Positions 1-5,903 of a stretch of 9,599 bases of DNA are shown here, piece after piece (position 1 is the stretch's first letter; the number at the start of each line of letters is the position of its first letter). The notes under the pieces are model-generated. The model did not search any database. It was not told the DNA's origin and saw only the letters and a list, made by a program, of their open reading frames with translations. The DNA is from JAQBQZ01 sp964554765 (GTDB taxonomy: Bacteria > Patescibacteriota > Minisyncoccia > Phycocordibacterales > CAIRYW01): contig CAZKPS010000019.1 of assembly GCA_964554765.1 (NCBI GenBank), positions 1-9,599 on the forward strand. The letters are read 5' to 3'. Made by a program: the position numbers and the translations under genes.

Positions 1-553
1 TCTCTGGCTCAATTCCAAAACGCTTTGATTCAAGTTTCTCTTTGATATCATCAATCACTTCCCGAGTAAACATTTTATAACACGTCTCCATGTCTGTGAG
101 ATTGAGATTGGTCATCATATTAGAAAGTAGCGTCAAAAATTGATTACCAACAGAATGCCAGAAATACAAAACTCTATGAGGTGCACCACCCATAAACCGA
201 GACCCAAACACTACATCAGCATCACCTGCGAGTATCGGTGCAATAAGAACTTCGTATTCTTTTGGATTATATTCCAAATCAGCGTCCTGGATCACCACCA
301 CATCACCAGTTGAAGCGATCATTCCATTTTTTACCGCAGCACCCTTCCCTTGATTCTTCTCGTGATTGATGATTTTCAATCCAAAATGCTTTTGTATTTT
401 GTTAAGAATCTTGAGCGTACCATCCTTAGAACAATCATTTACCACAATGATTTCTTTTTCAATCCCAGGAAGTGCAACATCCGCAACACGATTGATTATC
501 TTTTCAATAGTCTTTTCTTCGTTGTATGCGGGAATAATAATTGATAGTTTCAT
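1..553 (-). CDS. GT2 glycosyltransferase, dolichyl-phosphate-mannose/glucose synthase type (3' end outside window)
   Basis: I read this frame directly from base 553 to the left edge: 184 codons with no stop, so the C-terminus is missing. It starts MKLSIIIPAYNEE, the GT-A opening of GT2 enzymes. It then shows VVNDCSKDGT (residues about 37-46), NQGKGAAVKNG, the metal/nucleotide-sugar motif DADLEYNP (about 92-99), VVFGSRF, TDMETCYK and, at the cut, RFGIEPE. This set is typical of the DPM1/ArnC-like subgroup, which moves a sugar from a nucleotide donor onto polyprenyl phosphate at the cytoplasmic membrane face. No membrane segment is seen in the visible part. The ATG lies one base after the stop of the upstream polytopic gene and has no Shine-Dalgarno, so the two are probably translationally coupled. 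The product would be a lipid-linked sugar that the upstream GT-C protein could use. Family is confident; donor sugar cannot be told. Confidence 0.
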   Translation of the reverse strand, partial: MKLSIIIPAYNEEKTIEKIINRVADVALPGIEKEIIVVNDCSKDGTLKILNKIQKHFGLKIINHEKNQGKGAAVKNGMIASTGDVVVIQDADLEYNPKEYEVLIAPILAGDADVVFGSRFMGGAPHRVLYFWHSVGNQFLTLLSNMMTNLNLTDMETCYKMFTREVIDDIKEKLESKRFGIEPE

Positions 554-554
554 A

Positions 555-2267
555 CTATTGTACTATCTTATAAATATAAAAATCATTCTTGCTTGTAAAA
601 GCCTTCTCGAACGAATCACTATGGTCAAGAATATCATTAAGTTTATCAAAAATCTTTGAGGAAATAATCACGGTTGAGTGCAAATCACTTTTAATAATCT
701 TGGCAACTTCATCCCCCTCCTTTTTATACCAAAACGATTTTGTGTTCTCTTTCCGAAGCATTGATTTTGCTATTTTATCTATTGCAGTACAATCCTCAGT
801 ATCACATACATAACCATCTGCACTTATGTGTGCCCATTTCCAGTAGAGAGATGGATTATAGACATACATAAACCTTGGCTCAAGGCCAGTAATGTAGTTA
901 TAGTTTGGACTATGATAATACATCTGTGGGAACCAGTTCCAAGTCGGATAAAAAATAACTTCACCCTCTTTAACATTCTTATTGATCCAATCTCCTACTT
1001 CAGCAAAAGTATCTTCTCTCGCCCCAGCCGCAATACTAGACTGGAGAGCGAGGACATTAAACAAAAAGAGATAGAAAAATACAATTCCAAATGAGATTCT
1101 TAGCATTTTCCTTTTTGATTTATCTACTATATCAATAAAACCTAGAATCTCGTTCCACATAAGCACGATAAAGAAAGCGCCAAAGAAAACAAAGAAATCC
1201 CCGAATCTTTTACTCACAAGTATTGTGCCTAAAAAAAATGAAATAGCGAGGAAAAACGAACTGCCCGTTAAGTGTAGATATACTCTATTTTTTTCGTTAT
1301 AAAACTCGCCACTTTTCTTTGAATCTATGTATTTGTAAATGAAATAAATAATAGCGACAAAAAATACGGGCACCAAAAGCTGATTGGATCCAATAAATTC
1401 AAAAAGGTCTGCAGGGTAGAGCTCATTGCCTTCTGGAATTCTGACATGGCTACCAAGTATTGTTTCTTTGTAGATACCAAAAACAGTATCGTACATAAAA
1501 AGCATAAAGTTCGAGCCTATAAATGATGTATAAAGAATCGCGACAGTAGTCCCGCCGAGACCTGCAATGATATTTTTGTAGTCACCCTTGTCTCCATAAA
1601 ACTTCTCAAAAATATAATACACCACCACAATACCAAATGAGAAAAAGAAAGTTGAACTATGCCAAAAAAGGTAAAAGAGATTTAGCAGGAATACCCCCCA
1701 GTACTTTTTCTTATGAAGACAATATAAAAGTAAAAGCAGAAGTGCAGGGGCTAATATATACGGTCGAGACAAAAAGAATCGAAGCAGTAGTCCATTTCCA
1801 ATAATCCCAAACATAATAAATGTTGAGAGGAAGGCATACCTAATGTTTAAAGACCTGAGGCACCAATACAAAATAGTGAATGCTCCAGAAGCCACAATCA
1901 CTGCATAAAGTTTAATCCCGAGAAACAACGGCTTGATGTAGGTAAAAGGAATAATAAATAGATAAAATAAAAAGTTGTAGTACACAAAGTACTCATTCCC
2001 CTGAGCCATCTTAGAAAAATAGAGCGATTTAAAATCTCTAAATGATTCGAGAAGCCCCTTGTCTCTCATTTCTTCTGCGAATCGAAAGTGAAAAAAATGA
2101 TCATCCGCAGTCGAGAGAGTGTAAACTGAAAAATAGAGTATTGAAAATACAGTAGTAAAAAAAGAAAAAGTAAGAAGTGTCTTTAGATAATCCCTGTCGT
2201 TTACAAACTGAGTACAGACTTTTGCCTTTGAAACCAGAAAACGAAAAGACGCTTTTATTTTTTGCAT
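555..2267 (-). CDS. Polytopic GT-C-fold membrane protein, STT3/oligosaccharyltransferase-like
   Basis: A 570-residue protein with about 11-12 hydrophobic segments between residues 30 and 410, followed by a soluble C-terminal domain (about 411-570). This is the layout of GT-C lipid-sugar transferases, including STT3/AglB/PglB and PMT-like enzymes. The first external loop has an acidic motif with D55, D56 and H57, followed by HFRFAEEMRDKG, which resembles the metal-binding DxxYHLR loop of STT3. A later external loop (residues 275-293, VRIPEGNELYPADLFEFIG) resembles the STT3 EL5 loop that carries the SVSE-type glutamate. The soluble domain opens with VGDWINKNVKEGEVI, similar to the segment just before WWDYG in STT3, but here it is followed by W443-N-W-F-P447. 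It is therefore diverged, and oligosaccharyltransferase activity is inference. It follows the pilin terminator and has its own close promoter. TAG stop. It could instead be a sugar-adding GT39/PMT-like enzyme. Confidence 0.
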   Translation of the reverse strand: MQKIKASFRFLVSKAKVCTQFVNDRDYLKTLLTFSFFTTVFSILYFSVYTLSTADDHFFHFRFAEEMRDKGLLESFRDFKSLYFSKMAQGNEYFVYYNFLFYLFIIPFTYIKPLFLGIKLYAVIVASGAFTILYWCLRSLNIRYAFLSTFIMFGIIGNGLLLRFFLSRPYILAPALLLLLLYCLHKKKYWGVFLLNLFYLFWHSSTFFFSFGIVVVYYIFEKFYGDKGDYKNIIAGLGGTTVAILYTSFIGSNFMLFMYDTVFGIYKETILGSHVRIPEGNELYPADLFEFIGSNQLLVPVFFVAIIYFIYKYIDSKKSGEFYNEKNRVYLHLTGSSFFLAISFFLGTILVSKRFGDFFVFFGAFFIVLMWNEILGFIDIVDKSKRKMLRISFGIVFFYLFLFNVLALQSSIAAGAREDTFAEVGDWINKNVKEGEVIFYPTWNWFPQMYYHSPNYNYITGLEPRFMYVYNPSLYWKWAHISADGYVCDTEDCTAIDKIAKSMLRKENTKSFWYKKEGDEVAKIIKSDLHSTVIISSKIFDKLNDILDHSDSFEKAFTSKNDFYIYKIVQ

Positions 2268-2290
2268 ATTTTCAAATTATATATGAAAAA
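2268..2290 (-). promoter_or_regulatory. Putative near-leaderless promoter of the GT-C gene
   Basis: A perfect TATAAT (2281-2276, minus strand) ends 8 bases before the ATG at 2267. Transcription starting about 7 bases past the -10 box would begin at or next to the start codon. The box sits inside a dyad with arms TTTTCA (2269-2274) and TGAAAA (2284-2289). No Shine-Dalgarno is present. The only upstream room is the pilin terminator, so any -35 element would overlap it. Confidence 0.
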
Positions 2291-2317
2291 ACAAAACCCC
2301 GCAAAGCGGGGTTTTGT
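2291..2317 (-). terminator. Intrinsic terminator after the pilin gene
   Basis: A perfect 12-bp inverted repeat: ACAAAACCCCGC (2291-2302), a 3-base loop, and GCGGGGTTTTGT (2306-2317). Read on the minus strand, the GC-rich stem is followed by TTTTGTTTTTT, the U-tract of a rho-independent terminator. It starts 18 bases after the pilin stop codon, so it should end the pilin message and separate it from the glycosylation genes. It is the only clear terminator in the window. Confidence 0.
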
Positions 2318-2335
2318 AAGAAAACTTAGACCAGA

Positions 2336-2683
2336 TTAGCAACCTGCGAAAGTCGCTCCATTCTGTGTTACGTTAGCATTACAGTTTGCGTTTCCATTCT
2401 GAGCTGCCAAGACTGAGAAAGTACCAGCACCAGCAGAACCACAGCTCTGAGTAACTGTAGCGTTCCAAGTAGTTGAATTTGTACTATTTGGAGCTGTAAT
2501 GTTACCAGTATCACAAGTACTGATAAATGATGGAAGAGCTGAAGAAACTTCAGACTTGAATGCTGCCACCTTTGCTTTATCTCGTGCACTATTAAGAGAA
2601 ACCAAAACTACAGATGAGAGAATACCGATGATTGCGATAACAACCAAAAGTTCAATCAATGTAAATCATTTATTTTTTTTCAT
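2336..2683 (-). CDS. Type IV major-type prepilin with in-frame UGA at the prepilin-peptidase glycine
   Basis: From ATG 2683 the frame reads M-K-K-N-K-UGA-F-T-L-I-E-L-L-V-V-I-A-I-I-G. This is a class III (type IVa) prepilin signal with mature F1 and E5, except that the invariant glycine at -1 is a UGA codon (2668-2666). Standard translation would stop after five residues. An automated caller would start instead at TTG 2659, losing the cleavage site and giving 107 residues. With UGA read as Gly the protein is 115 residues: a 6-residue leader, a hydrophobic alpha-1 helix to about residue 30, and a short Ser/Thr/Asn/Ala-rich head. Four cysteines (57, 81, 101 and the last residue, 115) allow two disulfides. 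N-X-S/T sequons begin at residues 61, 66, 69, 74 and 104. It ends with TAA and then a strong terminator. The rest of the frame is intact, so this looks like a working pilin rather than a decayed one. Whether the UGA is real, recoded or an error cannot be told here. Confidence 0.
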
Positions 2684-2693
2684 AATGAAAAAT

Positions 2694-2699
2694 TTTATA
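2694..2699 (-). promoter_or_regulatory. Possible proximal -10 element of the pilin gene
   Basis: TATAAA on the minus strand ends 10 bases before the pilin ATG (2683), the same spacing as the TATAAT boxes before the PilN-like, receiver, pilC and GT-C genes. It is one base off consensus in a very AT-rich stretch, so it is weaker than the others. It is an alternative to the distal TATAAT at 2789-2784. Confidence 0.
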
Positions 2700-2722
2700 A
2701 AATTAATGAACTAATAATAATC

Positions 2723-2756
2723 TAATCAATTGATTATGCCTTTGAAACGCTCAAAG
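2723..2756. other. Two small dyads in the pilin leader
   Basis: The pilin 5' region holds a 14-bp palindrome TAATCAATTGATTA (2723-2736) and a small hairpin with arms CTTTGA (2740-2745) and TCAAAG (2751-2756) around a 5-base loop. If transcription starts from the distal promoter, both would be in the leader RNA, where they could stabilise the message or bind a regulator. No known riboswitch is recognised. Confidence 0.
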
Positions 2757-2783
2757 ACGAAAACGACATTCGACCGTACAATA

Positions 2784-2789
2784 ATTATA
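2784..2789 (-). promoter_or_regulatory. Putative distal -10 box of the pilin gene
   Basis: TATAAT on the minus strand, inside GATATAATTAT, an 11-base string also found in the promoter before the PilN-like gene. A start near 2777 would give a leader of about 90 bases before the pilin ATG. The -35 region is a T-rich stretch without a clear consensus. Independent, strong transcription would fit a major pilin. Confidence 0.
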
Positions 2790-2835
2790 TCGTGAATAAA
2801 AAAATAAAAAAGAAAAAAAAGATTAAGTTGGGGAT

Positions 2836-2954
2836 AAATAAATCAAAACTCATAAATCAAAAATCAAAAATCAAAAAGAGAGTTTAAAAAATACTATTTG
2901 CATGCAAATAGTATTTTTATTTTTGATTTAAAATTTTTGATTATTGATTTATTT
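2836..2954. repeat. Nested AT-rich inverted-repeat element between pilC and the pilin
   Basis: The outer arms AAATAAATCA (2836-2845) and TGATTTATTT (2945-2954) are perfect inverted copies. Inside are three tandem copies of ATCAAAA with period 7 (2856-2876), TTTTTGATT-type complements on the other side (about 2919-2944), and a long central palindrome. The element begins directly at the pilC stop codon. It may act as a weak terminator or mRNA 3' stabiliser, or be an intergenic repeat family. A related word array lies between pilT and pilC. Confidence 0.
2887..2918. repeat. Perfect 32-bp palindrome downstream of pilC
   Basis: The sequence from 2887 to 2918 is self-complementary, centred on GCATGC (2900-2905), with arms AAAATACTATTTGCA and their complement. 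As RNA it makes a long AT-rich stem; on the minus strand it is followed by a short T-run before AAAC, so it may be a weak bidirectional terminator. It lies 37 bases beyond the pilC stop. Confidence 0.
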
Positions 2955-4160
2955 CTAGATTGACGCCGAGATGTTATAAATCGGAATAAGTACTGATGCG
3001 AGAAGGAACGCAACACCGAGACCGAGTGCCACAATCATCACCGGTTCAATGAGATCAACAAGTGTATCCACCGCATTCACCACTTCTCTCTGATAGAACT
3101 TCGCCAGAGTATCGAGAATACTTCCAAGCTCTCCTGTCTCCTCGCCGATTTTTGCCATCTGTACCATGATACTAGGAATCTCCGGAGATCCACCGAGTGC
3201 TTCTGAGAGAGGTCGTCCACCCTTCACTAAATCCATTGCTCGCTTTAAAACACTTTGATACACAGGACTATCCACAACATCAGAAGTAAGCTCGAGAGCC
3301 TTGATCATGGGAATACCAGAGACAAGCAACGTATTCATATTGTCCGCAATACGAGAGAGAAAAAGTTTTTTATAGAGAGTTCCTACATATGGAATAGAAA
3401 GTTTTGCATTATCCATCATTAGAGCACCTTTCTCTCCCATTCCACTTCGATAAACAAAGAACCCAAGTATAATAATTGCAATCAAAAAGAGCACACCATA
3501 ATTAACCAAGAAATCACTGAATCCAATCACCACTCTAGTGTATACAGGTATCTCTTGTCCGGACTCAGTAATAATAGAAGATATTTTTGGAATAACGAGT
3601 GTAAGCATAAGCACCATCACAGCAACGAATGTGAACACCACAAACGCAGGATAAATGAGAGCGTTCTTCGCCTTACTGGATACCGCATAGTTACGGTCAA
3701 GATAATCAGCTAGATACATAAAAGTCTGATCGAGTTTACCTGACTCTTCTCCTGCCTTTACCATGTTTACATAGAATGTGGTAAATACTTTTGGATGTTT
3801 TGAGAGTGCTTTTGAAATACTTGCACCCGCCTGAATATCATCTGCCACTTCAGAAATCTTTTCTCCTAAAACTTTGTTTTCTGTTTCTCCACCAAGTAGC
3901 CGAAACACTCGGAGTGCAGACACTTGAGCTGCAAAGAGAGTAGCTATCTGTCGCGAAAGAATCACCACATCTTTGTTAGAAACTCGTTCCAACCATTTGA
4001 TTCTCTGGTTTAGACCTTTTGAAGCTTCCGCAGAAAGCATCTCAGTGATGACAAGTCCTCTCCTCTGTATTGAACTGATAGCAACATCATAATTCAAGGC
4101 TTCGATTGAGCCTCTCTGTTCCTGTCCTTGTGCATCTAGTGCTTTGTAGTTGAATAACAT
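2955..4160 (-). CDS. pilC: Type IV pilus inner-membrane platform protein PilC (GspF family)
   Basis: A 401-residue protein of normal length for PilC/GspF. It opens MLFNYKALDAQGQEQRGSIEA, the typical family start, and then has two copies of the T2SF domain (about 65-190 and 268-391). Each carries the hallmark motif: KAGEESGKLD (135-144) and KIGEETGELG (337-346). Three membrane segments are visible, near 166-190, 221-237 and 367-392, the last two-thirds ending in VLIPIYNISASI. PilC is the inner-membrane hub around which pilins are added or removed; PilB and PilT dock on its cytoplasmic domains. It lies downstream of pilT with 97 AT-rich bases between them, and has TATAAT 8 bases before its ATG, so it may also be transcribed separately. 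TAG stop. Assignment is secure. Confidence 0.
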   Translation of the reverse strand: MLFNYKALDAQGQEQRGSIEALNYDVAISSIQRRGLVITEMLSAEASKGLNQRIKWLERVSNKDVVILSRQIATLFAAQVSALRVFRLLGGETENKVLGEKISEVADDIQAGASISKALSKHPKVFTTFYVNMVKAGEESGKLDQTFMYLADYLDRNYAVSSKAKNALIYPAFVVFTFVAVMVLMLTLVIPKISSIITESGQEIPVYTRVVIGFSDFLVNYGVLFLIAIIILGFFVYRSGMGEKGALMMDNAKLSIPYVGTLYKKLFLSRIADNMNTLLVSGIPMIKALELTSDVVDSPVYQSVLKRAMDLVKGGRPLSEALGGSPEIPSIMVQMAKIGEETGELGSILDTLAKFYQREVVNAVDTLVDLIEPVMIVALGLGVAFLLASVLIPIYNISASI

Positions 4161-4174
4161 GGAAATAAATTATA
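4161..4174 (-). promoter_or_regulatory. Putative near-leaderless promoter of pilC
   Basis: TATAAT (4174-4169, minus strand) ends 8 bases before the pilC ATG at 4160; the intervening TTATTTCC has no Shine-Dalgarno. A start about 7 bases after the box would be at the ATG. No clear -35 is seen in the AT-rich upstream stretch. Confidence 0.
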
Positions 4175-4191
4175 GATTAAAAATCGAAACT

Positions 4192-4250
4192 CAAAAATTT
4201 AAGATAATTAATTCTGAATTCATTTTTGATTTTTGGTTTATGATTTTTGA
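4192..4250. repeat. ATCAAAAAT-type repeat array between pilT and pilC
   Basis: This intergenic stretch repeats the word (C)AAAAATC/GATTTTTG several times, including two tandem copies with period 7 (4222-4235) and a third at 4242-4249, with a complementary CAAAAAT near 4192. It is the same word as the array after pilC. It can fold imperfectly. Function unknown. Confidence 0.
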
Positions 4251-4257
4251 ATTAATA

Positions 4258-5325
4258 CTAAATCATTCTCTCGAGCATCTTTGGATTAAACGCATACCGA
4301 TATGCGTTCTCGATTGTGATCTCCCCTCGTCGTACAAGATCTGCAAGACATCTATTCATATCAATCATTCCTGATTCAGAACTTGTCTCAATAACCGTAT
4401 TAATCTCATGCACCCTCTTCTCTCGGATAAGGTTTGATACGGCACTGTTTACAATCAAGAGCTCATAGGCAGGAATAAGTCCGCCAGAAATCCGTGGAAC
4501 AAGTCTCTGTGAAAATACACCGATGAGTGAAGACGCAAGCTGTACTCGGATTTGATCCTGCTGTGTTGATGGAAATGAGTCAATAATTCGATCAATAGTC
4601 TGTGCTGCATTGTTAGTATGAAGTGTCGAAAAGACAAGGTGACCTGTCTCAGCCGCAGTCACTGCTGCCGCCATGGTCTCTGCATTACGCATCTCTCCCA
4701 CGAGGAGTACATTCACATCCTGTCGGAGAGCTTCGGTAAGAGCAATACCGAAATCTTTTGTATCAATATGAACTTCTCTTTGATCGATAATTGACTTCTT
4801 CTGTTCGTAGAGATATTCTACCGGATCTTCGATTGTTACGATATGTTCCGCCCGCTCTTCATTAATAAGCTCAATCATCGATGCGAGTGTTGTGGTTTTA
4901 CCTTGACCTACAGGACCTACAACAAGAAAAAAACCTTGTTTCCGTCTCGCAAAATCTGCGAGTGTTGCGGGCAACTTTAGATCTTCAACAGTCTTAATCT
5001 GTTTTGGAATAAGTCGGAGAGCAATAGAGATATGACCCTGCTGATAATATGCATTTCCTCGAAACCTTCCTCGATCATTAAAATCATAAGAAAAATCAAC
5101 TTCTTTTGTTGACATAAACATATCGTTCATTTCCTTTGAAATCATAAGATTCAAAAGAGCGATAGTATCTTCCTTCTTTAAGACATTTTTTCGCGCGAGT
5201 GGTACGAGTGCTCCTGCTACACGAATTGTTGGCTGTCTACCTTCAGATAAATGCAAATCCGATGCACCTTCGCGCATCACAATTTCTAGTAAATCATTAA
5301 GTTCGTTTTTGTAGTCAGTTTCCAT
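4258..5325 (-). CDS. pilT: Twitching-motility retraction ATPase PilT
   Basis: A 355-residue hexameric ATPase expected to power pilus retraction at the cytoplasmic face of PilC. It begins with the PilT N-domain and its motif EGASDLHLSEG (19-29). The ATPase core follows: Walker A GPVGQGKTT (137-145), Asp box TIEDPVEYLY with E166 and D167, Walker B VNVLLVGEMR with catalytic E211, and the His box ETGHLVFSTLHTNNA (about 226-240). Near the end is NSAVSNLIRE (293-302), the AIRNLIRE-like motif that marks PilT and is needed for retraction in studied homologues. The Walker A has V-G-Q where T-G-S is usual; the essential G, K and T are kept. It has no N1 domain, which separates it from PilB. The start ATG fits the family N-terminus. 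It lies 105 bases after the receiver gene. TAG stop. PilU-like function cannot be fully excluded. Confidence 0.
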   Translation of the reverse strand: METDYKNELNDLLEIVMREGASDLHLSEGRQPTIRVAGALVPLARKNVLKKEDTIALLNLMISKEMNDMFMSTKEVDFSYDFNDRGRFRGNAYYQQGHISIALRLIPKQIKTVEDLKLPATLADFARRKQGFFLVVGPVGQGKTTTLASMIELINEERAEHIVTIEDPVEYLYEQKKSIIDQREVHIDTKDFGIALTEALRQDVNVLLVGEMRNAETMAAAVTAAETGHLVFSTLHTNNAAQTIDRIIDSFPSTQQDQIRVQLASSLIGVFSQRLVPRISGGLIPAYELLIVNSAVSNLIREKRVHEINTVIETSSESGMIDMNRCLADLVRRGEITIENAYRYAFNPKMLERMI

Positions 5326-5339
5326 ATTATCAACTTATG

Positions 5340-5398
5340 ATTTATAACTAGTAACAGATAACTTCGAATTAATTGTCACCTTATATACTGTTATAAAT
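5340..5398. repeat. Weak 9-bp inverted repeat upstream of pilT
   Basis: ATTTATAAC (5340-5348) and GTTATAAAT (5390-5398) are perfect inverted copies with a 41-base gap, in the 105-base space between the receiver gene and pilT. On the minus strand the proximal arm contains TATAAA, 15 bases before the pilT ATG, a possible -10 box. No T-run follows, so this is not a terminator. Chance in AT-rich DNA is possible. Confidence 0.
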
Positions 5399-5430
5399 TG
5401 TTTGTTATTGATTATTTATTAATAGTTACT

Positions 5431-5868
5431 CTACTTTCCATTTTCCTTTGCGATTTCTGTGATTTGTCTTAGCACCTCAGATGGAATAGTCGTTGCTTTG
5501 ACAATATATCCATTTACACCAAATGCTTTTGCTCTATCAATATCAGAAGGTTGACCTTGGTTTGAAAGAATAATTACCACTGAACCCTCTGCTAGATTCT
5601 CTTCTCTGATTTTTGCTAGAAGTTCAATCCCATCCATCTCAGGCATAATAACGTCAAGAAGGAGAATGTCCGGTTTTGCACCAGCACGAAGTTTCTCAAG
5701 AGCTTCTGTTGGTCGAGGGATTGAAGTTACATCCATACCTTCTTTAGTAAACTTCATTGTATACATACTCAAAATAAACTTGTCGTCGTCGACAATCATT
5801 ATTTTGAATTTCTTTTTTTCCTCTGTTGCGACTGGTGCTACAGGTGTTGTAGTTGTTTTTTCTTCCAT
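5431..5868 (-). CDS. Stand-alone response-regulator receiver (CheY/PilH-like)
   Basis: A 145-residue single receiver domain after a Lys/Glu/Thr/Pro-rich tail of about 20 residues. The acidic pocket is D27-D28-D29 in IMIVDDDKF, the phospho-acceptor is D72 in LLLDVIMPEMDG, the switch Ser is S102 in VIILSNQ, and the conserved lysine is K124 in GYIVKA. No DNA-binding or enzymatic output domain follows, so it should act through protein contact, like CheY, PilG or PilH. No histidine kinase is in the window. It sits between pilB and pilT, the two opposing motors, with its own extended -10 promoter; the obvious inference is that it senses a phosphorelay signal and tunes extension, retraction or polarity. 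TAG stop. Domain assignment is very secure; the partner is unknown. Confidence 0.
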   Translation of the reverse strand: MEEKTTTTPVAPVATEEKKKFKIMIVDDDKFILSMYTMKFTKEGMDVTSIPRPTEALEKLRAGAKPDILLLDVIMPEMDGIELLAKIREENLAEGSVVIILSNQGQPSDIDRAKAFGVNGYIVKATTIPSEVLRQITEIAKENGK

Positions 5869-5893
5869 AGTATGACAATTATATCACAATACT
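5869..5893 (-). promoter_or_regulatory. Extended -10 promoter of the receiver gene, with dyad
   Basis: On the minus strand the sequence TTGTGATATAATTGTCA holds TGATATAAT, a full extended -10 (TGn-TATAAT; box 5883-5878). The box ends 9 bases before the ATG at 5868, so the mRNA would have almost no leader. Outer arms AGTAT (5869-5873) and ATACT (5889-5893) form a dyad. The 13-base string TTGTGATATAATT is identical to that before the PilN-like gene. A -35 element would fall at the pilB stop codon and is not obvious. Confidence 0.
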
Positions 5894-5903
5894 CTATTAA
5901 TAT

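Noticed and set aside
350..1094. Plus-strand open frames across the GT2 and GT-C genes
   Set aside because: They are antisense shadows of two well-supported membrane/glycosyltransferase genes.
2336..2659. Pilin starting at TTG 2659 (107 residues)
   Set aside because: This start removes the leader, the cleavage site and mature F1-T2. The upstream MKKNK leader in the same frame fits too well to ignore, so I annotate from 2683 with the UGA.
2856..2876. CRISPR-like spacing of ATCAAAA repeats
   Set aside because: The unit is only 7 bases in direct tandem without spacers, so it is a simple-sequence array.
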